This document shows positions 48,767 through 60,500 of a stretch of DNA of 64,000 nucleotides, piece by piece. A program made the position numbers and the translations under genes. The notes below the pieces were generated by a model. The model worked only from the letters and a program-made list of their open reading frames with translations, was not told the DNA's origin and did not search any database. Every line of letters starts with the position of its first letter. Position 1 is the stretch's first letter. The stretch covers positions 11,047,795-11,111,794 of the forward strand of contig NC_134280.1 in assembly GCF_949628215.1 (NCBI RefSeq), in the 5' to 3' direction. The DNA comes from Phalacrocorax aristotelis (taxonomy: Eukaryota > Chordata > Aves > Suliformes > Phalacrocoracidae).

Positions 48767-50222
48767 ATGACGGCCATCGGGGCGCAGGTACGTACGTGCC
48801 CGCCCGCCCCGGGGGGAAGGCTCCGGGTACCGGGGCCCCGCATCGCCCCGCCGTGGGGCTGTTGCCTCGGCTTGTCCCTGCGCGGCCCGGGGCCGCCCCG
48901 ACCCTCCCCGAGGCCGCAGCCGGCCGGATCCCTCCTCCCCGGGGTCCCCGCTTCCCGCCGGCGGGGCTGCAGCCGCCCGCCCTCACCGGGCTCTCCGAGC
49001 ACCGCCGCCCGCCGTGCAGGGTTGGAGGGGTCTGCGGAGTGCTTGGCTTTTAATTAAATTTCGGCCCCTCTTGGAGGGGGCGGGGGGAACTGTGCGTTGC
49101 TCACACATGTTCGCGGGGGCTGCACACGGAGGGCCCCCCCGCAACCCCGGGGAGCCGAGCTCGCGTCCGGACCCCCGGCGAGAGGGGGAGAGCCCGGCTG
49201 GCTGCGGCCCAGGAGGGCTGTGGGAAAAGAATGGCAGCGGTAATTGGGCCCCCCGCCCCAGTCCCCCTTCTGCCTCCTCCCCCGTCCCAGCCGTCGGCCT
49301 CCATCCTCCCAGGGGCCGGCGGTTTCCTCCAGCCCTGCCAGAACAGGAGGCTGTGTGTGCCACGGGGGCCGTGGGGCAGCGATCCTGCTCAGCCCACAGG
49401 CTTTTGTGATCCCGAACCCGGCCTTGGTACGGGGGCATTGTTTGGGGAACCGGGAGAGCTTCACCCACCCTTCCTTTTTCCTGGGTGCAGCCAGTAACCG
49501 CGTTGCTTTCCACTGGGAGAAGGGGTTTGTTGTGTGCAAGCAAACCACTTCAAATGCTCAAGTCCCTCAACTTTGCCCCTTCGGTTTCATTTCAGCCTGA
49601 AGCAGTGCTGTTAACTCAGGTGGTTTTCTTCCCCCCGCTATCCTTTAAGGCACAGAGGCTGCTGACACACCGGAGACCACAGAAATCCTTCTTTGAGACG
49701 CTCATCAGGGGCCTGATCATCTTGTGCGTGGCGATAGCAGTGGTCTTGTCGTCCATCTCCGTCTGCGACGGCCGCTGGCTCTTCGCGAGGGGCCAGCTCT
49801 TCGGACTGTGGCACTTCTGCACCGTTAGCAACAGCAGTGTCCTGAAGTGTGTCACTGACCTCAGCCTGGCCAATGTGGAGGGGCTGAGCGTGGGGGTGAT
49901 TCCCATAAGAAGCATGGTGTCCTTTGCTGTTGTGGTTGCCATATTTGGCCTGGAGCTCCTGATGGTGTCCCAAGTCTGCGAGGACGCCAACGCAAGGCGG
50001 AAGTGGTCGTTGGGCTCGGTTCTCATCCTCGTCTCATTTTTACTGTCGGCCACTGGCGTTCTGAGCTTCTCCATCCTTTTGAAGGATCATCTGACCTTCA
50101 CAGGCTTCACGCTGACGTACTGGTGCGAGTTCATCGCTGCCTTTCTCTTCTTCCTTAATGGGATCAGTGGACTTCACATCAACAGCCTCACACACCCCAG
50201 GAACAGGGTAGGCAAAATTTAG
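48767..50222 (+). CDS. TMEM37: TMEM37, calcium-channel gamma-like / claudin-fold protein (two coding exons, complete)
   Basis: Four-helix membrane protein of the PMP22/claudin/CACNG superfamily, reported to modulate voltage-gated calcium channels. Exon 1 (48767-48787) codes MTAIGAQ; exon 2 (49650-50222) codes the rest. The total is 197 aa, against about 190 in human. Transmembrane helices lie at about 24-43, 91-113, 127-150 and 156-178. The first extracellular loop has the family motif G59-L-W61 with C64 and C74, and one N-glycosylation sequon, N68-S-S70. Strong matches to the human protein as I recall it are [30 protein letters not shown] and GISGLHINS. The intron is 862 bp and phase 0. It is convergent with SCTR, as in human. 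Confidence 0.95.
48788..49649 (+). other. TMEM37: TMEM37 intron 1
   Basis: Begins GTACGTACG inside the CpG island and ends TTTAAG. Very GC-rich in its first half; overlapping long open frames on both strands here come from low stop-codon density. Confidence 0.9.
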
Positions 50223-53029
50223 GCGCAAAGGGTGTACCTCCGTCTTTGTGTAATCAGCTTTGCCAATTAGACTGGAAAAAAGGGAGTCTAATGAAGTTTG
50301 AAGAGGACACCCTGTCTTAAATTGTCTGCAGGCGTGAGTCAGCCTTGATGCCTGTAGAAGAGAGACCCACCCACTGGTCAGCGCAGAGGGCTGCGCAACA
50401 CGAGCAAAGCAGAGACTGAGACTGGCTGCCGCTGAAATGTGTTTTTCTGCAGGAGTGGTTTAAAGAAGAGGGTGTCCCGTTACACGTGTGGAGGGGTGGC
50501 AGACTATGACTTACTCGCGGGCTCAGTTTTGAGGCTTACACAAAGCCTGTACTGGTGTGGGTTTGGTGTGGCAGGGCTTCCCCCCGTACTCTGAAGCCTG
50601 TGAAGAGTATGATGCAGCCTCGGTGTATCTTATGGCTTTTCTCTGCTCAGGGACAGATGACTTGCACCTGGCCATGCTCGCTGGCTTGAAGTATTGAAAA
50701 TCTTCACTGCATCTCACTCCTCCATTTTGCTTTCAAAAGAGAAGGCACACAGGTCTTGATCTGGTCACCCATTTTGTTTCCTGCTGGCATGTTCCCTGTA
50801 TTTGTCCTTTCCTCTCAGTTTTTCTGGGACACCTCTGACACAGGTGCAGGGAGATGTAGCTGTCTTGGGACCAAGGACAGGTGCTGGGTGATTCAGGTGC
50901 ACAGGGAAGGGTTGTGGTGCCTTCCTTGGGCAGCAGTACGCATTCATGTGCCCATGGCTGTCTCCCTGCTGTCACCCCACTCCTCTGCCACCCCTGTAGG
51001 ACACATGCCATCCATCAGTTACCCAAACTGGCTCCCTCACAGACCTTACAAAGTTCTTTTTTTAATGTAATGGAGCATTGATCTCCCTGGTTTCTTTTTT
51101 GTCCCTTTGGGGAAAAAGGGACGAGCTCTGCAGGGGCTTTGGGTGAGCATTGTGGCTGGGCAGACCATGCTGAGACCACCGCACCCTCCAGGGTGTGTTT
51201 TGTTTGTCAGGGTTTCCTGCTGGGGCAATGGGAAGTCTTCTTGTCCGGTAGCTGAGAGTCTCTGGTAGCATTTTTTTCTGGTAGGAGAAAGCTCTAGATC
51301 CTCCTGACCAGACCATGTCCTTCTCACCCCCTGGTTAACAGTGGGCCTGGGAGGAGAAGCAGCCCAAGATTACCTAAGAAGAGGCTGATGGGGGCAGCTC
51401 TAATCTGTCACAGCTAACGGAAATACAAAGGGACTTGGCCAAATTATATTAAGGCTGGTCTTCCTCCTGCCAATGCCTGAGTCAAGATCTCTACAATTGC
51501 TGCAGCTTTAAAGTTACTTATGCTGTCTGATGTAAAAGGAGAGAAGACCTCAGCAGGAGACCCTCAGAGGTTGGGTTGCCCCACGTGTGTCCTCCCTGTC
51601 CAACATATATCACTCCGTTGCCCACAGATTACAAATGTCTTCAGAGTATTTTCTGGCCTCTGTTCTAATGTTTGTTTTGTATCAGCTGGTAAAACTGCTT
51701 GTATTTTTGTTTTGGGACAAATGTTTCTACATGTTTCATCTCTGTAGCTTGTCAGATAGCTGTTGAGCAAGGTTTTCATTTCCTGTGCAGCAAGTTTGGC
51801 ACAATTTTTCACCTGAAACAAAAGCATCATAACACAAAGGCCGAGAAGGCTGCGTAGGCGAGCCATGAGTAAACAGCTTTGTGTTTGAAAGCCAGGAGTC
51901 ATAAGTCCTGCCTGCCTGAGTATACATCCACACTTGCTGAATGTGCTCCTGTGGACTCACTTGCCTTTATAAGGGCTATCTCCATGCCTTCTCAGATTTC
52001 TATAACTTGTTAAGATAATGCTCCTAAACCTGTTTTGTGATGGAGTTTCACACCAGGCTTGCTCTGGACAGTGCCAGTTGTGCTTTTGCACATGAGTCTG
52101 CCCATCTTTCTGGTGAGACAGTGCATGGAGCTGTGCTACACAGCCAGCTCCTGAAGCTCTTGCAATGTTTGGTTCTCTGTCAGACTTTATTGACCCTCTC
52201 TCAAGGACAAAGACTTGTGCCCTTAACCTGCCTCTGGAAAGCTGCACTGTGATTGTGTCTTTCTTTTGTGAAGGTGCTTTTGATTTGCTGATTTGCACTG
52301 TCAAAGACATGCTGGTGGTCTGAACTTGCAGGTGCTTGTATGAACAGTGCTGTTGGCTTTAGCAGAGCTGCTTACCCAAGAGGGCGTCTGCAAGGCCCAG
52401 TCCCCAATTGTTGTGCTGTGGTGTTACCGGGTGGCAGAGTGCCTTAACTAACCAGCGAATCCATTGTGGTGCGTAGGGGTACCCATGTTCCCCTACGTGA
52501 GGTCAAGGGTGTCCATGGCTTGTCTAGAAACATGGATGTAACTTCAAAGTGCCTTCTTGGTGACATTCAAAACTGGAAATGATTCTGCATGTACTCCTTT
52601 TCATGATGGTGGAAGGCTGTGCCTCCAGCCCCTTCCCTGGGGGAAGGCAGCTGCCACCAGACTGGAGTCCCAGGCTGGTGCCTCCCACTTAGGTTAGGGG
52701 GAGGCCGTGGACAATTGGGCATTGAGTTCACCCAAGACTTGGTGCAATTGTGAGTGATTTTAGGATGCCCTCTGGTAGCTGAAGAGGCCTTTTGTTGGGG
52801 GTAGGGAATCCTCTAGGGAAAATACCATAACTTTTTTTTCTGACTGTCTTTGTATTGTACTGCTTGACTTACTATTGCTTGGAGAAGATGCATTTTGATG
52901 GCTAAATACTAGAAAACAGGGTGGATTATCTCGGAAACATCCTTATATACAGCAACTGGTGCAGCAATGGGTAACTGCCTATTTTCTGAAACCTGTGGAA
53001 GTGTCAAGCAATATTGCTGAAGTTTGTTA
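50223..53029 (+). other. TMEM37: Probable long TMEM37 3' UTR
   Basis: Non-coding. The first clear AATAAA after the TMEM37 stop is at 53030-53035, so the 3' UTR may be about 2.8 kb. No exon or repeat recognised. Confidence 0.45.
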
Positions 53030-53035
53030 AATAAA
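53030..53035 (+). terminator. TMEM37: TMEM37 polyadenylation signal (candidate)
   Basis: AATAAA in an AT-rich stretch about 2.8 kb after the stop codon. An earlier non-canonical signal cannot be excluded. Confidence 0.45.
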
Positions 53036-53059
53036 TTTATTTGAAATAAGGTATCTGTA

Positions 53060-56000
53060 ATTATCTCTTTTTCTATTTAGATATTGGGGTGCAGATTTAA
53101 GGGGATGAGCAGGGTTTATGTAATCTCCCAGGCACCAATTCTGTGTGTTTACCCAGCTAGACTGATGAAGAAACATCACCTTGGCACTTTGCCGAGCTCT
53201 GACCAAGGAAGCCGAGGCCAGCCACGTAGCTGCTGCATGCTTCCCTCTCCCCTCCAATATGTCCATACCAAATGAAGCAGCCAGCACTGCTTTCTTGTCT
53301 TGCAAAACAAGAGGGGCAGTCAGCTGTGTTGCTTTGTGGGAATTAGAGATAACCTTGCAGGCTCTTAATGATTTCCTGCTGCTGCATGAGCTCTGTTTAC
53401 CAGCTAAAGAGCTCTTTCCTGTGTCCTTCACTTCCCTTTTCCCACACTGCGCCCTGTGTCTGAAGCATCCTTGCTCTTTTCCCCAGCTTTGCTTATTTGG
53501 CCTGCAGAAGTGGTATCAGAGCACAAATGTATTTATAGTTCTTCCCCAAGCTCACTGTACTAACAGGTTTAGTTAAATGTCAGGAAAACAGATTTCCAGC
53601 TTCACCACTGAATTAGTTTATGTAATCTCAAGTAAGTTAATTGGCACCTGGTGTCCTCTTTCTGATGAGAGAGGCCATTGGCCTGTCTCCGATGGTTTAA
53701 TATCTCTTAAAAGCAGGATAATGAACACCACCTCTTGTTGAGGAAGTCTAAACAGCTCATTAGTTACTAACTTTAATTGGAAACTTGTGTACAAATCATT
53801 GCTTGTGGATAAGAATAAGGAAATAATGGTACAGGACATGCTAACTAGGGAGATATCCTGGAATGTTACTGGTATTTTGATTTTAAGTCTACAGTACCTT
53901 CATCAGCTGTGCTTGGAGGAACACATAGTTTGGGGGTTGAGCTTTGCTTGCTTTTGTGTCAGGGAAAGGTGATTATAGGAAGACAAAGGTCCTCACCTGC
54001 CTTCTCTTTCCCTCTGCTGGGGCCTATGGTAAGCAGGTAATGGCCCTTCTAAACCCTCCACCGCAGCTCACACGTGTAAAGAAGGGTCTTGTTGCTGGGT
54101 GAAAGAAAGGTCTACCCCGGGGGTGTCCTGGAAGGGGTGTTGGCTGGATTCCGGGGGCTCCTACCTTCACGTGGGTCTGACCCCTCCAAATTGGCACCAT
54201 CCCCTTCTGAAACAGTTCTTCAGCCCCCCCCCACCCCCGATGCCCTGAGAGGCGTTGCCCACTGTAATTACTCACTGCACGACAATACTGCTTCTTGATT
54301 CTGACAGTTTTGCTGGGAACTTCCTTGTTGCTTTCTTGGGAGAGATGATCCATTAATCACTTAGTCTTAAATTTAGCCTTAGGTCTTAGACCGCTGATGT
54401 TCAGGCTGCTGCCTTGCAGAGCTGCAGCTGGCTCTCAGGGGACCTGGAGCGAATAGCCAGAGGCTGTCACCAGTGTCCCAGAACAATGATAACTACTTGT
54501 CTGAAAGATGGTACTCAAGTCCTATTTACTGATAAGAAACGCCTGCTTTACACTGAATACCCGAGAAAGGGAGGTTGGTGAACTCTGAATACAGAGTTTG
54601 TGCTCAGCCAGTGTCAGTTGTTTCAGGCCACTGACGCAGGAGTCTGCGTGCCTTGCACCCGCTCATCTCCCACTTTTTGCATTGCTCACTGAGATTTACT
54701 TCCCCATTCCTCTCCATCTGCTTATAAACATGTCAGCGTTCCTGGAGCTAAGTAGCTCTTTTCTTCAGTATTCCTCAGTACAGTTAGTCAAGAGAGATCC
54801 CCAGCAGGGAAGGTTGCTTTTGCATAGCCTGTGCAGAAGACGGGCAAAGTGAGAACCCATCACACTATGGCGGTGTTTGGCTCCAGCTTTCTACATCCTG
54901 GCCCCAGCGCTGTACCGCCTGGGGCTGCCTGCTTCTGGCAGCCGCCTGAGTGGATGTGTTCTTTCCAAAGAGGTGAGGATTCTGAATGCCAGCTGACATC
55001 TGAGGGTTTTATGGAGCCTCAGCTCTTCATACAAACCAGGCTAGCACTTGATACCTGGAAGCAAACATGTAATACAGAATCTGGGAATAATTCCTTCTTT
55101 TGATTATTTCGGGCAAGTCAAATAAAACCAAAATGGCCATGTAATACAATAACTCATGCTAGAATATTTTTTTTTTGTAATACAAAACCCAGCAGCGTTT
55201 TATTTTGGGGCACATGGTTTGCCCCTGTTTCACCAGGAGCCTTGTACAAATAGGTATTACACTCAGCCTGGGCTCCACCCAACCTTGTGCCATCAGTGCT
55301 GGCACTATGTGCTACAAGGCTTTTACACTGGCTTGTGGGAGAGCAAATACTTGCATCAGATCTAATTAATTACATGTTATTGTATCACTGAATCTATATT
55401 TCTTAATTTATGCTGGAAAAAGGCACTTGCATTTAAAACAAACATCCATCTGTTTTGGCTTGACTGATAAATATGCAATTCTCAGACAGGGAGTATTAAA
55501 GTTGCTTCACTCTTCTTGGTCTTATTTGTAGGCCAGAGAGAAAATTAGGCCAATTATTGTATCTTTTCGGAAGTATCTGACTTGCTAAATGCGCTGGGGC
55601 AAGGTGGACCCATATTCAGGGTGGTTGGAGGCTCAGCTTGGCTTGGGTAAGTCAGCAAGAAGTGAGATCTTTCACCCAAATGTGAATGGAGGGGCTTTCA
55701 CTTCTCCCTCGGTCACGGGACCGATCCTGCTTCTGCTCTTCCTTCCACTTGCTTTGGCTGAGTTTTAAAGGACAAAGTCGACTCAAAACCTTGCCATTTC
55801 CAAAAATAATGTAAGTTTAAAATTAATTCCTGGAAACACTTGCCAGTTCACTGCTTTATATTTGATTTTTTTTTTCCCTTCTGGTTTTAAAGAGGTTCAA
55901 CTCTCCCACTACGGGGTGACCTGTATCAGCAGGCAAAGCTGACCGGGCAGGGGAAGCCAGAGCAAACCTCCTGCTGAAGTGCCTTTCCTTGCCTGACTGC

Positions 56001-57120
56001 TGCACTGCTGCCTGCTGTGCCTGCTTCACGGGGAGGATACAAGCTATATGGTCTAACTGTCAGCACCGGCAGCAAAAAAAAGACATTTTTCTTGATCTCC
56101 GGGTTTGAAACAGTGCTAATAGCACTCCGCTTCTGCACAGGTAATTTAACTTTGAAAGCATCCTTTGAATTTCTCTGTGTGTTTGTCTTCTGGTAAAATG
56201 GCAGAAGTCTACCATGAGGGTTTGGTGTGAATAAAAGCTTGTTAGAGCGGTTTTGGCAGAGCAGTTGGGGAATGCTGCTCGGTCAGCATCTGACATACCA
56301 TGCATGTTTTGCCAGTGTCTTGTAGGTGACCAGGAGGGAGAAGTGTGATAAACACCACTTGCTTTCTGTTCAGTCACCTTTGCAAGAACTGCCCTAACTG
56401 GGGAAATGCAGGTACAAAATCAAGTAGGAGGCTTGATTGCATTTGTTGGATTAATTCTTTTATCCATTTCCAACTCAAAGCAGGGAAATTTGCTTAACAA
56501 TTTTATCCTTAAGAACATAAAGCTGCAATAGAAGCTTGGATACCTTGTGACAGCGTATTACAGTGCACAGTCTTGCAGATTTCAGCATGCTAAGTGATCA
56601 TAGACTGTAAAGAGATTTTTGCCAGCCACCATGGTCTTGTTTTTCATAAGATACCTTGTACTGTCCGGTTCAATTGAGTTTTAAATGTCCCAACGGCTTT
56701 CATTGCTTCCCTTCAAAGACTATCAGGACAAGTTTCAGAGGTACAGACACAATAGGAAAGAGGCAGCTTACTAAAGTTTTCTTGGTCAACCTTGGAATAT
56801 GCTATGATAGGGGTTTTTTACCATTTAAAAAAAACATACAAAAATCCAGTTCGGACCACTGTTATTTCTGAGATCTCCACCATTAGAAGAGGCAAAGGAA
56901 GAAAACTCTCTGAACCTGCCACCATCACTGGAGCATACCTGAGCAATGCATATGCAGCTGGATAGGAAGCATTAGCTCAGCCATGCTTTATGTTCTCAGT
57001 TTCCATAATCCACCAGCACAACAGAAAGACTTTGAATCTTGGTAAATTGTAGGGATTAATTAATTTTGCATTTCAAATCCATGAGCTCTGTTAAGGGATG
57101 GCACAGAACCTTCATCACAC
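53060..57120. other. Interval between convergent TMEM37 and SCTR; no recognised gene
   Basis: About 4 kb with only short, family-less open frames. A C-rich run occurs near 54223 and a T-run near 55867. No mobile element recognised. Confidence 0.55.
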
Positions 57121-57124
57121 AAAA

Positions 57125-57130
57125 TTTAAT
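57125..57130 (-). terminator. SCTR: SCTR polyadenylation signal (candidate)
   Basis: ATTAAA on the minus strand, about 380 nt after the SCTR stop codon. Confidence 0.35.
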
Positions 57131-57506
57131 GTCCTTCCAGCTTCAACAGCAGAAGACATAGAAAACATCTAAAACTCACCAGCCTGGCTTAACCTGGAAC
57201 ATGTTGGAGACCCACATGGAAAATGAAAGGTCACATTTAAGGTAGAAATAGCAGCCGAAAAATATTGGTGTGGAAAGAAACACAAATTACTGTGGCCAGA
57301 AACCCAAGGAAGAACATAATATTTTGGCCCATTTTGCCTTGCAAAATAACTCTGGTGCTACACAGGATATAGATGAACAGATGTGATTCAAGAACCATTG
57401 ATCTACAGCCAAGTCCCACTTCTGGATACATACACAAGACTCCCAGCATGGTCCATGGGGCTTAACCACGTGTATCTGAGCATGGAGGTATCCTCCAGGC
57501 ACAGTG

Positions 57507-60500
57507 TTAGAGCACGTTTGATCTTTGGAGAGTTGCTCTCCTGTGTTCTGGTGGGCTTGACTTCACCATCTGCATCTCTTGAGTTAAGCCACTTCCTCCG
57601 TTACTTGCTGAGGTGCTGAGATGCTGACGCAAGTGTTTGCTTAAATGCCACTGCCTCCATTTTCGCTGAACTTCCAGCTGAACCTAGGTAGAAAGGTCAC
57701 AAAATACTTAGTTCAGCTAGTTTATCTTGGAGCCCTGCATTGCAGAGAGCAGTATAACAGGAAAAGGAGAGCAGGTTACCTTTGCCAAGGTTTGGATTTA
57801 TTTATTTAACCCCCAGTTTAAGGGGTTAGGTTAGGGCCTGTTCCTTGTCACTTCTAGTGATACTGTTGTTGCAGCTACACAATTTTCTGTTAACCTGTTT
57901 TTCTGTTTAATTGCTGGTGACATTGTTCACAGAGTCTAGCTTGCCTTAAGTGCTTGGTTTAAATTTTTCCAAGATTTTTGGGTTATAAAAATTAGACATT
58001 TTGGTACTCTAAGATAAAAAAAAAAAATTCAAAACAGCTTTTTCTAAACCCTGTTAAAGCATCAGTCAAAGCATTTTAAACCACCTCCGTTTCAAAGTCA
58101 CTTTTTCTTCAACCTTTAAGCACTAGTATTTTTTGCTTCCTTCCAGTAACCTCAGGATCTCCCAGGTTTGGACAACATTCCCCCCACCTATACCAGCAGC
58201 AACATTTCAGTGTGCAAGTTCTAGCCCAGAGTTATAAATTATAAAATTACTATGAAGGAAACGATCCCTCTTCCAAAAGCTCTACCTTATGAGAGTCTGA
58301 ATAATACTGGACTAGATACAGCTTTTGATACATTCCCTCCCCAGGATCAAGCAAAGAAAACAGCCATGGAATGACAGATAATAGCATCATCTGTCAGAAC
58401 CAGTTGATTGTCAGTGTGACCATGTGCAGGATGGTACTCCTACCCTCTGTTCCCATACAGCAATAATGCTATCTGATTTACGAAAGGGCTGCAATAGTTG
58501 AGAGTTGAAGTTTGCATCTGGCATACAATTACTTAAGCTTGCCAGGTCTAGGAGGTATTTCACGAGTGATGTTAGGTAGCTGGGAAGAAAAGCTTCAGAT
58601 AAAATATGTAATTCATTGGAGAGTGTATCCTACTGATTAATAAGGCATGCTTGAGCAACAGAAAAGAGTGTTTTATGCACAAAACTCACCTCACCATTAA
58701 GAAAACAATAAAGTACAGCCACGACAAAGCCCTAAAAGATAAAAGAACCATGGTCACAAAATTAGAACTGCAGTTTCAGCTTTTGAATGGGGATGAGGCA
58801 TCTCAAGGGAAATCAGACAGCTTGGTTTTGCCATTTGGACTCCGCTCTGTTGCAGACTTACATCTGCCTTTCTCATTTAAAAAAAAAAAAAAAAGCAGCT
58901 TGTCAAATATTACCTGGAATGATCCAAGAGCCAATTCAAAAAACAGCTGAATTTCCATTGTGCCACTGCTTGCGTCTTCAGGGAAAAAAGCGAAGATGAT
59001 GTAGTGGACCCCAAAGAGAGGGATGAGGAGAAGTGTTGACTTTGCAAGTCTCCTGAGAATGAAAACAGAGGGGAAAGCCTGTGTAGAAGGAGCAAGAGGA
59101 GCTTGGGTGGGCTCATGTTGCATAAAGTCACGATGTAAGGGACCTACTTGTATTGGTTGAAATCACTGCTTCGTCCTTCAGGTGAGCTGAGCTTCCTCAT
59201 CAAGATTCTTAAAATGTTGACAAAAAGAATGAAATTAATCTGAAAAAAAAAAACCACAAGGAAGGATGTGAGGGAAAAAAACCCAACCCAAACAACAAAC
59301 CCAAATGCTCAGTAACCACTTATGTAACTGCCAGGTAACAGCAGAGCCGGTTTGGGGTATTTTGGCTGAGCAGGCAGAATAGAGGGACTGGGGTTGTCCT
59401 GCCTGTGTCCTTGTCCCTATTCCAGTCCCTGTCCCTACCTCTGCAGTCTGCTCAGCCACCCTGGGCCCTGGTGCTGGCTGCTTTCCCTGCCAGTTTGCTG
59501 CAGCCTTAGTTATAGGGATGATCAGGGCTTATTGTCCAGGCAAATAAGGAAAGGGCAAGGAGACCAGGTATACTGGTAGGATCCCTTCTGGCTGTGGAGT
59601 TCAGCCAGCCACTGTGCAGTCTGGCCCCACTTTGAATGCCAGCAAGGGGACAGCACCGGAGGTACTGCTCACTAGCTGGGACTCAAATGCCATTTCTTCT
59701 CTGCCAAAAGACACAGCGTGGTTTGGGATGATGGAGGCAAAAAGGTTAAAAGTGGGGGTAGGAAAGAGTTGACTGAAGTGCTTCCTTTTGCATTTTCCCC
59801 CTCTCCTAGGGTGGATATCAGATAAAAATGCTGATCTGCTGCTTGGTTTGGGCAAAGGTAAAGCAATAGCTCTTTCTGCTCATTTGACCCTCAGGCAAAG
59901 AGCAGGAGTCAAAGGGGAAGCAGAGCCAGCCCAAGCCCCTTGCTCCCAAGGCATCAGGGAGCAACCTGGGCTTTATCTGCCCTTTGCATCAGGGCTCCAA
60001 CAGCACCCTGGCTCCTCCTGCCCCCGGCACTGCCCGCTGACCTGCAACTGCAGCCCTTTTGCAAGACCCTGCACCGTGGCAGGCCCTTAACCCTTCCCCA
60101 CACCTGGAAACACCATTGCAGCCATGCAGCCTCTTCATGGGGGCTTTGAAGCAGGGCTCTGAGGTGGTGGGTTTCCCTAAGTGAAGTGGGTCTGCTTTAG
60201 ATGGGAGAGACCCAGGATGTCCCTTGGATTCCTGAAATTATTGGATGAAGAGGGAGAAACTGTGGGTGCGTGGTCTGGGCTGCTGTCTGGAGAGTTTGGG
60301 GAGCTGGAGTGGGGTGAGGAAAGGAGCAGAGGGAGCTGGGGTTGTGGAACATGGAAGAAAGATTGCAGTATTTTGGGGTGTTGGGGAGGAAAGGAGGTTC
60401 AAGTCTGAGGATTCTGGGGTTTTTAACCCACCAGGCCAGGCATGAGCAGTGTAGGCTGAGGAGGACTTTCTGCTGATGAAAAACTACTGGGGAAGGGGGG

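Larger units (their letters stand above)
48480..49150. promoter_or_regulatory. CpG island over TMEM37 promoter and first exon
   Basis: Dense CpG and long G/C runs flank the TMEM37 start. The island extends upstream over the candidate first exon of the minus-strand gene, so it could serve both directions. Confidence 0.75.

Noticed and set aside
48018-49548. Many long open frames on both strands around the TMEM37 CpG island
   Set aside because: Stop codons are rare in GC-rich DNA; the frames overlap each other on both strands and resemble no family. Only the phase-matched candidate at 48440-48558 was kept, with low confidence.
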